Both the position numbers and the translations under genes were made by a program. Shown piece by piece: positions 36,701 through 47,469 of a stretch of DNA of 64,000 nt; position 1 is the first letter of the stretch; every line of letters starts with the position of its first letter. Origin of the DNA: Trichobilharzia regenti. Lineage: Eukaryota; Platyhelminthes; Trematoda; Strigeidida; Schistosomatidae. Location of the stretch: the NCBI GenBank assembly GCA_944472135.2, contig OX235264.1:88298319-88362318 (forward strand), read 5' to 3'. The notes under the pieces were generated by a model. The model ran no database searches and had not been told where the DNA came from. It was given only the letters and a program-made list of their open reading frames with translations.

Positions 36701-38044
36701 CAGCTGAAATAGGATTTGGTTGGGAAAAGATAAAAGATATACTTACAGTCAAAACTCTCTATGTCGAAGAAGTATATTCAAATTCTTACTTTATCATATC
36801 TTTAACTTCTTATAGTCTGATCATCATTGGCGATTAGCTCGCCACTATTGCTTCTATTGTGTGCTTGGTTCTTTCTTTCACTTTTTATTTTCCGATATAT
36901 TTTGCTGATAATTGAAGGCATTACTTTACGTTCGACTGTACTTCTTCCACCTCTTTAAAGGGAAGTATTGTTGAAAAGGGATATTTTCATTCCGTTACGA
37001 GTTGACGACTGTCTTTTGATGTCGAAAGGCAAAGTTGCCAAACCATGTATTTGGTAAAGCCACGAGAATAATTAAGTACAATTTGCTTGGAATCCACTCA
37101 TTTCTTCACAGATGAGTTAGTCAGTTATAAAAAAAAAGAAACCTTAAAATCTCATTTTGAAATAATAGTAGAAGTTAGATTTTGATACTTATACCAGATT
37201 CAAAATTTCATGATGTATTCAAGACTAAAGCTTGAATATGTAAATACTTATAAACTTGTATGCATCCACTTTCATATTAGGAAATGTAGTTCATTATACT
37301 AGGCATTTGACTTTCAGATATTTTGTTGGGGCATTCGTAATAGACGCATCCCATTCCTTGTATTTGCACCTGGTTAGTATTATGCATTTACAGCTGCACA
37401 ATAGCCGAAACTTAAATGTATACATAGACACCTTGTTATTTATGCGGATGTTCCACTATTACGGCTAATATACATGTTATCCATTAGACCATCGATAACC
37501 TATTGGGGATAAATTACTGGAAAAAATATATAGTTGCTGAGTTAGAAATATGTTTCAGAGTTTCATATTATGTACCAGTACAGTTTTATCCTATATTTTA
37601 TATAATTTTAAATGGTGTCTTACTATAATTTTTGTTTTGCAAACGGGCAGCTCTTGTTTTCTCAATGCCAATTATCGTGTATCCTGTTCGCATGCTGATA
37701 AGAATTCTTTAAAAACTGATGCACCACATTCGTTTGTACTTGATTGTTTTCGAGTTCACTACGAAAAACTCCGTGAACTAAAGAATTCAGATAGTGAAGA
37801 ACATTCTAAAGAAGTAGTTGAAACATTAGAAAAAACTAGTATTCGAGATAAGAGACGTGCGAGACGTAAACGTAGTTGTAAAGATAACGCAGAAGATGAA
37901 GACACAAGCACTGAGCCAAATAGTGGTGAAGATCGCAAGACAGTTCGCTCCAGCCTATTGACCAGGCCAATTAATCCATCAGTTTCTTTCGCCTGCCATC
38001 CTCTGGCCAATCCACCTTCACGAAATGATGGACTACTGAGGTAA

Positions 38045-38081
<37 letters not shown>

Positions 38082-39571
38082 TTTATCAAGACTGATTATG
38101 GTCCACATATACTGCTTGAAAGCTTCTGATACCACCCATACGCGTAAGCCGAATTAAGTGGAGTGGGAATCGAACCCTGGGTCCATCAGCTAAGAGCAGA
38201 CTGCTTAAGTGAGTGCAGGAAGTTCAAGGTAGAACTACTCATACCTAATTTTTGTAATGATAGCAACGCAGACTGGAATGTAAGTATGCATCAATGTCAG
38301 TAAGTTGTTTCATTATACGGTCACTAGAGACATTTACATAACAGTTATTCGACAAAGCGAATGATAATGAATTGCTTCTGTCTGTCTGTCTGGATTCAAC
38401 ATAGAACTTGGCACCGAAGTGCAGCAGTTCGAGTTGCCACCTTCCAAATAGCACACAGAGGTAGACAAGAAGATGAGTGAAGAGAATTAATAGAGTTTGA
38501 CAAATATAAGAGTGAAACAGAATGGGTAATGGTAGAAAGGAATATGAAAGATTACAGAGATTGAATACATCTGCGCCATTGACAACGATTTTGAGCCATG
38601 TCACCTATTGTCTCCAGCCATTGATTCCTAGAGTCCCGAGGGCCCCAACCCGGGAGTCTGCATCTCCCTACCTGACTCATTGCTTCAACGACATTTTAGG
38701 CATTCTCATCGCGCGTTTACTCAGGACGAATTTTTATTTGTCCTAAAGGTCAGGTGTAGTGAAGCATCTGAGATCATGACAGTACCATTAGAGCATACTC
38801 GCTGGTTGCAAAATTTTGGATTATCATATTGGTTAATGTCGCTTAGTTTCCCAACCAGTTCTAATCGGGGAAAGAGAGGGGAGGCTGGGCTTGGAGCTAC
38901 CGACCGTGTTCCAGAAAATCAACCCAACCGTTACGAGAACCGCAAAGCATAGGAAAATAACAAGAAATTATTTGCTGCCACAGTCGTGGAAGTGGAACAT
39001 CGCCGGTTGGTTAAAATCTTCGGAAAGCTAGTCAGTCGACATGTTATTTCGATGAAAACAAAAATAAGCATGAATGATATAACATGCCCGCACTGTTTTT
39101 GAGGTTGACAAGGCTGTTCAAACTGCAAAAGAAATGAGATATTGGTACAGAAGTGCTAGGGATCTGTTGAGAGCAGATAAAACAAAAGCTGACTTTCCGA
39201 ATGGTTAACTGAAAAGTCAATAGTCTACCTCAATACATACTTTTTCGCTTATTCCATCATCTAAAACACTTATTTCAAGTACCAATCATCTCTGTTGACT
39301 TTGAGCAAAGCAATAGCAACGCATGTTGAAATTAAATAGTTCTTTTTTAGGTTGTATGCAGCTGACAAGATACTGATGGAATCCATTTTATCTCTTACCA
39401 TGAGTTGTTATTGCATTGTCCAAACATTTTTATTAGCATAAAAACTACTTAACTTCCATTGAATATTGGTACTTATATCATTTTATTTCCCTTTACAGAT
39501 ATCAAGTAAATCCTGAAAAACATTGGGGTCCTAAGTCTAAACGGAAAAACAAGGTTGCATCTCCCCAGTGA
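21930..39571 (+). CDS. TRMT1: tRNA (guanine(26)-N2)-dimethyltransferase, 8 exons, complete
   Basis: The enzyme makes N2,N2-dimethylguanosine at position 26 of tRNAs from S-adenosylmethionine. Exons: 21930-22137, 22180-22420, 23708-23900, 26073-26258, 28491-28731, 35531-35741, 37651-38040, 39499-39571. All have GT/AG borders and matching phases; the total is 1743 nt, 580 residues. Visible Trm1 features: [12 protein letters not shown] near the N-terminus, SAM-site [11 protein letters not shown], acidic NDVDPES, catalytic DIDPFG, and [17 protein letters not shown]. Zinc-type Cys pairs follow (CYTCLGC, then CTYCGSKF), then the C-terminal [19 protein letters not shown] and HWGPKSK. Residues 1-18 are basic and hydroxylated, and a second Met at residue 19 could start a shorter form. 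The CCCH finger found at the C-terminus of human TRMT1 is not seen. Confidence 0.95.
22180..22420 (+). CDS. TRMT1: TRMT1 exon 2
   Basis: Begins after CGCTTAAG with [15 protein letters not shown] and ends in phase 2 at GTAAGT. It carries the SAM-binding loop and the NDVDPES motif. Confidence 0.9.
23708..23900 (+). CDS. TRMT1: TRMT1 exon 3
   Basis: Acceptor GTTTTAG, donor GTGAGT, ends in phase 0. Contains the catalytic DIDPFG and the STDMAVL stretch. Confidence 0.93.
24020..24100 (-). repeat. tRNA-related SINE fragment in TRMT1 intron 3
   Basis: On the minus strand a B-box-like GGATTCGAGCCCC lies downstream of an A-box-like stretch (TTAAGCGTTCGG). Confidence 0.4.
24664..24713. repeat. (TA)25 microsatellite
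   Basis: A 50-bp pure TA tract in TRMT1 intron 3. Confidence 0.95.
24990..26010 (+). pseudogene. RTE-clade (SR2-like) LINE, reverse transcriptase to 3' end, dead
   Basis: Shifting frames give FEVKTGV, then [15 protein letters not shown] (catalytic YADD-type motif, intact), [31 protein letters not shown], then ITWPAGK and ENHQVT-type C-terminal stretches. These follow the order of the SR2/RTE reverse transcriptase of schistosomes. Many stops and frame shifts. It has no endonuclease, so it is 5'-truncated. Located in TRMT1 intron 3, sense orientation. Confidence 0.75.
26073..26258 (+). CDS. TRMT1: TRMT1 exon 4
   Basis: Acceptor CATTTAAG, donor GTAAGT, phase 0 on both sides. Contains [17 protein letters not shown] and the first Cys pair. 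Confidence 0.93.
26540..26930 (-). pseudogene. RTE-like endonuclease fragment
   Basis: Minus-strand frames at 26712-27014 and 26439-26693 contain [18 protein letters not shown] and [18 protein letters not shown]. They line up with [18 protein letters not shown] and [16 protein letters not shown] of the endonuclease at 31979-32690. A small, old fragment in TRMT1 intron 4. Confidence 0.5.
28491..28731 (+). CDS. TRMT1: TRMT1 exon 5
   Basis: Acceptor AATTTTAG, donor GTATGT, ends in phase 1. Carries the second Cys pair (CTYCGSKF) and [13 protein letters not shown]. Confidence 0.93.
29623..30297 (-). pseudogene. RTE-like element 1: reverse transcriptase motif C and C-terminal region
   Basis: Begins [13 protein letters not shown] (intact catalytic motif C), then [31 protein letters not shown] and [19 protein letters not shown] C-terminal stretches. 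Overlaps the previous segment by 22 bases in another frame. 29291-29622 is the 3' untranslated part. Confidence 0.85.
30276..31940 (-). pseudogene. RTE-like element 1: endonuclease end, linker and reverse transcriptase fingers/palm
   Basis: 554 codons open. Contains [10 protein letters not shown] (endonuclease SDH motif), then [41 protein letters not shown], motif [14 protein letters not shown], and motif [17 protein letters not shown]. The frame breaks just before the catalytic YADD motif. Confidence 0.85.
31941..32690 (-). pseudogene. AP-endonuclease domain of RTE-like element 1
   Basis: Contains [14 protein letters not shown], the catalytic Glu in CVSETRIQD, and [16 protein letters not shown]. 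The frame that is open to 31979 reads out at LNAQT; the true continuation ([13 protein letters not shown]) is in the next frame. A single frameshift therefore splits the endonuclease. The upstream codons of the frame beyond 32690 belong to the tail of element 2. Confidence 0.75.
32690..34025 (-). mobile_element. Internally deleted RTE-like element (element 2)
   Basis: Head of an element (about 34025-33640) joined to the last third of the RT region (about 33640-32690). The break is next to GTGTGGGCAG. Endonuclease and catalytic RT motifs are missing. The 3' end carries a (CAGA)n tail at about 32680-32700. Related to element 1 at clear but imperfect identity. Confidence 0.7.
32855..33928 (-). 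CDS. 357-codon frame of the internally deleted RTE-like element
   Basis: About 95 codons of the element head (basic, Gln/Lys-rich, ending NQLPRCG) run in frame into the RT C-terminal region ([45 protein letters not shown]). They end with a fuller 3' end than element 1 ([11 protein letters not shown]). The missing part holds endonuclease and RT palm, so no catalysis is expected. Whether the frame is translated is unknown. Confidence 0.5.
   Translation of the reverse strand: MRFYHARQVVWIAVKQKAATQSNIMSNTKLQNFMPDRPWPGLTTTALPAAVSQGGSDKSATETHQTKKNKQKQAACDRPQAVVPWALRLRNQLPRCGQSLLNTLSSNLCMFGMRFAPAKCKMLLQDWTTSTPNLVIGSEVIEHVDHFTYLGSCISTNGLIGDEISARIRKARAAFADLHHLWRRRDIRLSTKGRVYCSSVRSVLLYGSETWPIRVEDMKRLTAFDHRCLRSLSHVRWFHKISNVDVRRRVLGKEGKSIDEVIKLHRLRWLGHVVRMPNHRLPRRALLADIGSGWKRASGGQTKTWHQSMKSLTVKLSQVGRCRLPGWGPRDSRNQWLETIGDMAQNRCQWRRCIQSL
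34835..34905 (+). repeat. tRNA-related SINE fragment
   Basis: A-box-like TATTGGTCTAAACGCTTG followed by B-box GGGTTCGAACC, spaced as in tRNA genes, but arms do not pair into a tRNA. TRMT1 intron 5. Confidence 0.5.
35531..35741 (+). CDS. TRMT1: TRMT1 exon 6
   Basis: Acceptor CCGTTCAG, donor GTAAGT, ends in phase 2. Contains [18 protein letters not shown], typical of Trm1. Confidence 0.93.
37651..38040 (+). CDS. TRMT1: TRMT1 exon 7
   Basis: Acceptor ACGGGCAG, donor GTAAGT running straight into a (TA)n tract. Contains [15 protein letters not shown] and KTDAP, then a long charged stretch ([14 protein letters not shown]) that looks like a nuclear targeting region. Confidence 0.93.
38046..38078. 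repeat. (TA)n microsatellite at the TRMT1 exon 7 donor
   Basis: Pure TA tract starting five bases into the intron. Confidence 0.95.
38145..38210 (-). repeat. tRNA-related SINE fragment
   Basis: Minus strand: B-box-like GGGTTCGATTCCC with an upstream TTAGCTGATGG-type stretch. Confidence 0.4.
38375..38690 (-). mobile_element. RTE-like element, 3' end only (element 3)
   Basis: Nearly identical to 32680-32990 (the 3' end of element 2), including the (CAGA)n tail, and cut at about 38690. A typical 5'-truncated LINE insertion, in TRMT1 intron 7. From 38700 to 38960 another repeat-like stretch follows (GGGCTTGGAGCTACCGACC); related text is at 62860-62940. Confidence 0.8.
39499..39571 (+). CDS. TRMT1: TRMT1 exon 8 (last)
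   Basis: Acceptor TTTACAG; codes for [17 protein letters not shown] and ends at TGA 39569-39571 after a basic tail. HWGPKS is the usual Trm1 C-terminal signature. Confidence 0.93.
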
Positions 39572-39814
39572 ATTATGTATATACTATCCTTATCATATCT
39601 TTTATGGTACTTAAAAAATAGTTATTTTTGATACACTTCTATTTTTTATCATTTTATACTCCCGTATTGGCTATATACATACATTGATGACAGGCACGAG
39701 ATTAACGACTTCGACTAAAAGTATTCAACGTGATGTACTTTAATTAACAAATAAACAGATGTCACTGAATTATAGAGTTAGATGACAAGTAAACAGTTGG
39801 TTAGGAACTCTGTG

Positions 39815-39885
39815 GTTCATTGGTCTACACACTCATTTTCGGACTAGCGGGTGGCGAATTCGAACCCCGCCCCACGTTTGAGTAA
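39815..39885 (+). repeat. tRNA-related SINE fragment
   Basis: A-box-like GTGGTTCATTGGTCTAC and B-box GAATTCGAACCCCG; downstream of TRMT1. Confidence 0.5.
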
Positions 39886-42598
39886 ATGGGTGGTGCCTTC
39901 AGGCTTTATATTAGTAATGTGGCTCATCGCTGAACGCTTTAGCACATGTGTGATTGTCGAGTAACATTATTACTTAATTCAGTGTTTTTAAAATAATGTA
40001 ACAAGATAAGTTGTGTAGTTAACCAAATTTACGTAGATAGTGAGGGATCGATCCCATTCTTTTTCCATATAGACAGATCCACCCGTAAAAGAAATGTAGT
40101 AATTTCAACATTTTCTGGACATTTAATACTGCTAGGACTTCGACAAAGGAACGAAATGTCCCTGCGTCCACGAGGTGTCTAGTGATCTCACTGGTTCAAT
40201 GCTTGATTCTCCTAAAAACTTAGTCGGATTGTGTTTAGGGAACCTATTAATCCTTTTAATTTACTTAAAAATCCATATAGTTTGTGACATAAGCAGTTTA
40301 TTTATTCACTTTTCATTGGTTTAGTGATCATCAATTTTGGTTTGCGCACTCAAGTTAAGTCATAAAATGTATACTAATAAAAGCTTGATCCTCATATTTA
40401 TTATCGAGGTACTACATTGCTCTTGAATGCAAATCGGTTAATAATTTTCCTCCTGTCAATCAGAGCTGAATGTTACGTTCCTTCCATTTATTTCACTTCA
40501 AGAAGAATTTCTTCGAATACTGGAATTCTTATGCCTTTACAACTTCAATGTAGCTCGTTGTTTTGTCGTTAATTGTCTCAACTAATCTACGTTTTTTACC
40601 CTACATGTATAATACCAGTGTAATGAAGGTAATTTCAGACAATCCGTTATCGTTTGATGCTGCGTATATGGTCTTTCCTACCTTGTTACAGGATTTAAAT
40701 GTATACCACTGACAAGTGTGTGATACTTGATAATGAAGTTGACCCTCAGACGATCATGTGTTGGTTATTGTATGGCTCCACTCAGAGACTACAAGCGGAC
40801 TTAGGCTTCTCAGCAATTAGTTAAAGACTACGTTTAGATGGTTTGAATTTGTGTTTGGCCGGCTGGAAGTTGGTTAAACAGATCTATGAAGCACATAGTT
40901 TGCTACCAAAACAAAGACTTAGTGGTCTAACTCCAACTGTGTGCATTCTGGAATGCCAGCCTTACTAGTCCTATTGATCAAATCTAAGCAATTTAACAAG
41001 GATTCCATGTCATCTGTTAGTTTGTTTTACACATTTATTTACATTATCGATAAAACAAAAGCATAGTTGGATACTTTTTCAGAAACTTTATTAACAGTTT
41101 ATTTAATACTCTTTCGTACAAACATGGTAAAACAAAGATATCAGATGTAGGCACACTGGTGAAGGAAGCGATTTCACGATTTTGACTGAATAATGCTTTT
41201 CTGTAATGAAAAAACGGTAATTAGTGGAAACTGGCGTTTAGTCTGAAGTGTAAAAGTTAATATTCTATGCACCAAAGTATTTTTTGTAAATCGTATTTAT
41301 GCAGTAATGAAAACGCTTCACATTGTATTCTAGTTCTGTAAGGCTTCTTTTATGAACTGGAGATTTTATTAGTTGTGATTTCACAATTCGCTCCCCTAAA
41401 ATTAGCGATTTGGCGATCAAGTCATATAAAGAGCAGGTTTTTTTCACAGATTGCACGCACAATTAGCTGATGAATAGAAACAAACAAAATCGAAATGTGA
41501 GACATGTCCTTCAATTTCTGTACTTAATAACGAGTAAAATAAATGTTAGTGAGAAGAGATTTATTATTCTATCTATTAATAGCATAACTAGTACATCATG
41601 AGAACAGTGAAGTACACTACATCTACTTATAAAAGACCATAAAGATTACCGCCCTAAGTTTGTGTACTGCAATCTTCAGTGATTCTATAGCCAAAAACTG
41701 GTACATTGATACGGTACAATGACAAAACGCTCAAATCAAAGAAAGTGGTTATTTTAAGACCTGAGATCTAATTGATAAGGGTCTAGAGGGGGAGTATTTG
41801 GAGCCGTATTGCCACTGCTTCTTAAGATATACATGTTATTCATTCCTGTAAACTGTCTACCTAGCATAACTATTATCTAAATCCCTTTGACGATCGCTAC
41901 TTATCCACCATCTCCACATTTGCGATTCACTTTTGTGGAAACTCTGTTTTCATGATTCAAAAGCAGTTAATAGAACGTTCCTATCAGAGCAAATGAATAC
42001 GTAGTCGTTTGAGAGAATGTGCTTCATCTATCCTAATACGACAACAAACGTGAGGAAAGGACTCATAACAGCTAAGCAATCATGTGTATATATGCGCAAA
42101 GTTGTCGATTATAATTTGTCTGTACAATTCTTAATCTTGACATCTAATACTGATGACATAGCTTAAGTTAAAGCACGTGTGACTTGTTTCTGGAATTTAT
42201 CTCTTCCTGAGATATAAAAATATTACATTGGTATAATAGTTCCTTTGCATAAAGTGTAATTGTTACTCATAGTTAACAGAAATGCGACATTTGATAATAG
42301 ACAAGTCATTTTTACGACTTAAGGGCTAGGTACATAATTTTGCTATTCATACATGTGGCAGGGTCTGGATGCATAAACTAGTGGATAAGTCAAAGCTTGG
42401 ATCAGGCCAGAATATGAACAAGTTAACTTGAAAGTGAAACTTTGGTAGTGTATTACACCATCATGCACTAAGATGTCAAAATAGGGAGATAGCGATAACG
42501 TAGAAATAAACCGGAAGTGGAACTTACAGTACATGATGAACCGCAAGTGAGGTTGATTGAACTTATTCATAACTCTTCACCAATCGATTCTCGCTCTT
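39886..42598. other. Intergenic stretch between convergent TRMT1 and DNLZ
   Basis: No gene recognised. An AATAAA at about 39750 could be the TRMT1 polyadenylation signal. A hairpin with 8-bp perfect arms lies at 40117-40161. Confidence 0.4.
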
Positions 42599-42650
42599 TC
42601 ATGCGACGCATATAGATTTCTTGTTAACCTTGACAAAATCTTCCAGTTTC
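42599..42650 (-). CDS. DNLZ: DNLZ exon 3 (provisional)
   Basis: Acceptor CATTAAAG, then [12 protein letters not shown] and a TGA at 42601-42599. Plausible by phase and border; unspliced read-through is the alternative. Confidence 0.5.
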
Positions 42651-43189
42651 CTTTAATGAACAATTAGAAAAGAAAGTTCGTGAAATAAGAAAACAAACCA
42701 ATGTTTGTCTTTGATCCATCCAAGATTATCAGCAATCAAATGGAGACTTTGACATCCATCACAGCGAATTATAACAACACCCTTTTCATATGCCAATTTT
42801 GAAAAATATTTGCTCGATCGAGTGGAACATTTCTAATGTAGTTAGAAAGATTTGAGGTTTTACAAAATTAAACTGAAATAATTTATTACCTTACAAGTGA
42901 ATTCTATGTACATTTTCCCTTCTGTTGCATCAGCTTGATTTGATGATTCACTAGTATCTGATGGCTTTACAGCTGGCAGTACGCATTTGGCATCAGTTGA
43001 ACTGTTCGAACAGAAATTCTGCCTGTTCTGGATTGTTCTTAAGTTGCAGGCACATTTCCGAGAGTTAAATGAGTACTTCTTAAGTGAAATTGTGTTGGTA
43101 TAGTTTAACAGCGGTTGATTAAGGCGAGGTGTACAGCGCTGCAACTGGATGAAAAGTGATTGTGTGCGTATTCGTGAAATCGGCAACAT
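42599..43189 (-). CDS. DNLZ: DNL-type zinc-finger protein (mitochondrial Hsp70 helper), 3 exons
   Basis: Members of this family (DNLZ/Hep1, yeast Zim17/Tim15) keep mitochondrial Hsp70 soluble for protein import. Exons on the minus strand: 43189-42890, 42832-42699, 42650-42599; 161 residues. Introns are only 57 and 48 bp, with GT/AG borders and matching phases. The N-terminal 80 residues are rich in Arg/Ser/Asn with no acidic run, as in a mitochondrial presequence ([19 protein letters not shown]). The zinc domain reads [16 protein letters not shown], then [14 protein letters not shown], then [10 protein letters not shown]. Both CxxC pairs and the DNL signature are present. The C-terminus is less sure: without the second intron the frame stops at 42653 after 159 residues. 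Confidence 0.9.
42699..42832 (-). CDS. DNLZ: DNLZ exon 2
   Basis: Acceptor TACATTAG; starts KCSTRSSK and carries the second CxxC and DNLGW. Donor GTTTGT in the TGG codon, phase 2. Confidence 0.85.
42890..43189 (-). CDS. DNLZ: DNLZ exon 1
   Basis: 100 codons from the Met at 43189; donor GTAATA after TTCACTTGTAAG, phase 0. Ends with the first Cys of the first CxxC plus one Lys. Confidence 0.88.
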
Positions 43190-44764
43190 TTTAAAGTTAT
43201 GTAGTTATACAGTAGAGGAGTTCTTCACCAGAATCAGTTATACACACATCCTAAAAGCCAAAAACAATAGGGTTTAGAACTACATAATCCTCGTTAGTTG
43301 TAATCTAAATCTTTTCGCAAATGACGAACTAAACGGTTATGCTAATTTTAATATGGCCTGCTTAAACACTGTTATCATGATAAGCCAAACCGCTGAAAGG
43401 AAGTGGACAAAATTGGAATGTTTTTAAGATGGCATTCAGTCTATACAGGCTGTAACAACTACGGATTCGGTTTGGTTAGGCGGGCGAAATCATACGTACA
43501 CGTAACATAGACTATTATTAACCGCATCGTTAAGTACCCAAGGATGGTATTATGGAGACTGTGATGCATGAGAATTGAACCACAAGAGACCAGTACTGAA
43601 CATATTAATTCTACTGAAATATACCTTCGAAAATTGTCGTGAGTCTGGATAGAAAAGGCGAACTGGCAACTACTATGTTGAGAGCACATACTTGGTCTGT
43701 TGTATTGACCTGTACCTGCATCGAACAATAACAGCAACGCGATCTTCTAGAGGCACTCAGATTTCTCGTTGTTTTTCAGTGCAATCGATTTATTCAAGAG
43801 GTCCTAGGGTATATGGGTTATAACTGTGAACTATTTGCTGTTGTGCATAGATTATTCGCTGTCATGCAAAAACAGAACCAAATGTGACCTCAGGGTAAGG
43901 CATTGTGACGCATTAAACAATTTCAAGATCAGACAGTAGCGAACAGAGATAGAAACAAAGAAATTAATTAAGCTTACAGTAATGTAGAAAAATGCTGAAA
44001 TGTGAGACGACCATCCAAAGTCTGTTGTTTCAGCATTACTTACATTATTTCCGCTCTAACGCACACGCTGAACAGCTTTCGTATTTAAGATCTTAAGCTA
44101 CCCTATGTAAAGCATGTGCAGCTGTCCAATTCTCACTTAGAAAACTAAACAGCACAATAAGAAAGTATGTCACCGCATATTTAGTAAAGATGTAGATGAG
44201 CACATCAATTGTGAACAATTAAGAAATCAACTGTTTGCAGTAAAAACTGCTCGGTTTGCAAAAAAACAAATGTGTACAACGACCTTGAAACGGTGCATTC
44301 ACCACAACCTAATTGGAACAGTGATAGCTACATATAACAGCGTAAAACTTAATTTGGGTGCTGTCATAATGAAGTACTAAACGAAAAACGCACCAAAAAA
44401 GGTATTACGCAATGCCCTGAAGTAACGGAGTAACTACATTTAAATGCCTATGCAAATTATATCCGAGAAAAACCCACACCATTTTGTGGCTAAATACAGA
44501 GCATTTGATTATATCAAAGAGGATAAAAATTCACGATATGTTTGCAAACGAATCCTTTCGTCATCTTATCTTTCATAAATTCTATGGTTTTAGTAACTCC
44601 CAATTCCTTAGGTTAGCACTTGCACAATCCACAAATGCTCACGTTAACGCTAAGCAGCCTATTTAGCTACAGCATACCAATAATGGGCTAAACCAATGTG
44701 TAACGAACGACTAACCACATGACCTTACAGGAACACCCACTATAACAACAATCGTCAGGCAGTT
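43190..44764. other. Unassigned stretch upstream of DNLZ
   Basis: Short frames (43459-43737 minus, 44484-44666 plus) show no family features. The DNLZ promoter should lie just above 43190, but no clear element was picked out. Confidence 0.4.
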
Positions 44765-45995
44765 AGTATCCAATTACCCGCCTGTAAGGTTGACCCGCAT
44801 TATAGCAAAGGTGCTAGAAACACTCATGGCTTACTGTCAGTAGAACAGCATCGATTCCGACCAGGACGATCCTGCTTGACAAACTTACTGTTAGCTAGGG
44901 AAGATTGGGTGGAAACCAGGGACAGGAACCATCTACTGAACGTTGTCTTTATCGATCTCAGTAAAGCATTCGATAAGGTATCCCATTTAGGTCTTCTTCG
45001 TAAACTTAAACGTTTTGGATTAGACTAACGCCTATGTGAGTGGTTTAGCGACTACCTGATGGATAAAAGGCAGAAAGTAAGGGTTAATGGTGTACTTCCA
45101 GGGCGGAAAGCAGTACTAAGTGGAGTACTTCAGTGAATTGTACTTGGCCACATGGTATTCCTATTATACGTAAATGAACTGCCGAAAATTCTTACCTCAT
45201 CTTCTTTATTATTTGCAGACAATGTTAAGATATGGAAAACCGTAAAAAGTACCGATGATAAGTTGGTATTACAAACCGATCTAGACAAATTAGCTGAATG
45301 GGTTAAACTCTGGAGTCTGGGAATTAATTCCAAGAAAGACGCAGTAATGCACCTAGGTCTGAGGTCTTACACGCCGTACTCTTCTGTCAAATGTTAAGGG
45401 GTAAAAGGATTTAGGAACTATTGTAATCCATGACTTAAAAACGATGGAAAATTGTAATCGAGCCGCAGCTAAGGCTTTTCGAATGCTATGGGCACTTTGA
45501 AGGACTTTCAAACGATTAGACGAGGGTGTTCCAAGTACTCAATTCCACGTGTCAGACCTCATCTAGAATACTGCATACAAGCAGTGAGTCCATTCTCCAA
45601 AAAGGAGGCGCGTATCCTGGAAGGAGTACAGGGGGTAGGAACCAAACTGGTTAGTGGTAACTCACACCTTCCTTATGATAAGAGAATGGAGCATTCAAAT
45701 CTCTTCCCATAATCATACTGAAGGAGAGGCGACTTAACTTTGGCTTACCGTATATTGAAGAGTGGTTTATGGATTGACTTTCCAGACCTCTTCTCTTTCT
45801 CTAGGATACACTTAAGAGGTCACGACAAAAAGGTACTCAAACCGAGGTAGAATAAAATACGTGCAGAATTTAGATTCTCTCACAGATAGGTCAACGACTG
45901 GATCTCCCTACCTGATTCAGTCGCCACAACTGCATCAGTGAACGCCTTCAAAGAGAAACTAAATCTCTACAAAAATCTATATCGCAAAGACTAAC
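44765..45995 (+). pseudogene. CR1-like LINE reverse transcriptase, dead
   Basis: Frames give RLTRIIAKVLETL, EQHRFRPGRSCLTNLLLA, motif A VVFIDLSKAFDKVSH, motif B LSGVLQ, motif C LLFADNVKIW, then RPHLEYCIQA and ERMEHSNLFP-type thumb sequence. Several stops and frame shifts. The catalytic motif C reads ADN instead of ADD. Same subfamily as 52660-53370. Confidence 0.8.
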
Positions 45996-46287
45996 ATAGG
46001 CAACAAGAGCCTTCTATCCTAATAATATGAAAAATTCCCCAGAATGTATCGAGAGAATCCCACATAAAATATGGCTCACATCTTAACCAGAACGTACAAT
46101 TTTGTGAAATGCGAACTTTATTCTCATGGAGTTAGAAGATAGTGAATAGAAATTTAATAACGAACAAAACGTAAAGCCACACTAACTGTTGAGTGTCGGC
46201 CAGTAACGTACCACTCATATATCCCTCTCTAATTTCAGATTGAGATTTCAGATTTATTGGATGAAGATAGAAGGCTTGCAATCTATG

Positions 46288-47285
46288 TTAATCGTCTTCT
46301 AGTAGATTTATGTGGTTTTCCAAACCCTTCTTGAACGAATCAGTTGAGGTAGCAGACACCACTTCTTCTGGGAGTCGGTTCCAAGAGTTTATGACTCGAT
46401 GTGAGAACCAGTACTCAACAGCAATATGATTTCTCCTTGGCTTTTGAACTCTCCTGCTATGTCCTCTAAGGTGTTCCGACCTGGTGGGAAGGAAAAGAGA
46501 GAATAGGTCAGGTCCATAGTCATTATTTAAAATTTGAAGCATTGTGATTAAATCTTCTCTCTGCCTACGGTATGACAGTGAGAAGAGATTTAAACTGTCT
46601 AGTCTTTCCTCGTACGATAAGTTAGCTATGCCGTGAACCATACGTGTCGCCTTCCTTTCAACCCTTTCTAGAATGTGTGAGTCCCCTTTTAGACAAGGAC
46701 TGGCTGCCTGGATACAGTTTTCTGGTCTTGGCCCCACCAGATATATTTATAAGGAAGTGAACCTGTCTGTGGTGATTGTAGTAAAGGCTCTGCAAACTCC
46801 CTATGAGGATATGAAACTTTGTGCAGCCACCACGCGGCAGTCTGCTGAAGTTTTTAAATCGTAACATACTGTGACACCTAAATCCAAATCAGTTTGAACT
46901 GATAGAAGTGTTTTTCCCCCTAGTTCGTGGTAGCTTATTTTTGCGTGTCCGATGCGCCCGGGTGCGCATTTCACTACATCGATCGGGGGCATATATTCTC
47001 CGGACCACTCTGATAATCTGTTGAGGTCCTCTTGAAATGTGAGCATATCACCGTCTCCCTACAGCTCTCTCCAGATGTTATGATCATCTGCGTATAGCAT
47101 TATAGGTGGATCTGTGAGCACGGACAACTCATTGGTAACAAAATAAATGGAAGTCAGAGTACCGCTTCTTGTTTCGAGTTGACTCTAGACTTCCGCCTCC
47201 TATCTATGAGGAATTCCCTAATCCAGCTTACTAAGCTGCCTTTGATACTAGGACTTCCCAACTTCATGAGTAGTCTTTTGCGACA
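46288..47285 (-). pseudogene. CR1-like LINE reverse transcriptase C-terminal part, dead
   Basis: Minus strand: SWIREFLIDRRRKSRVN, MLYADDHNIW (motif C intact), LTFQEDLNRLSEWS, then a 149-codon frame with ILERVERKATRMV, LNLFSLSYRRQREDLI, RVINSWNRLPEEVVSA. The last Glu/Asp-rich residues look like a natural C-terminus. Stops near 46745 and 47060 break the frame. It faces the previous copy tail to tail. Confidence 0.8.
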
Positions 47286-47469
47286 TAATTAGCGCAGACT
47301 ATGTGGACGTGGAAAGAGAAGTGGAAAATGTATAAACGAATAGATAGGGAAATTCGAAAATGAAAAACATATGTGTTATACTACGGGAGAATCAATGGAT
47401 GGAGTAGTCAGAATAGAAAGACAATAGAGAATATATAGTAGATATTTGCCCAGTAATACTGTCTGAGTA

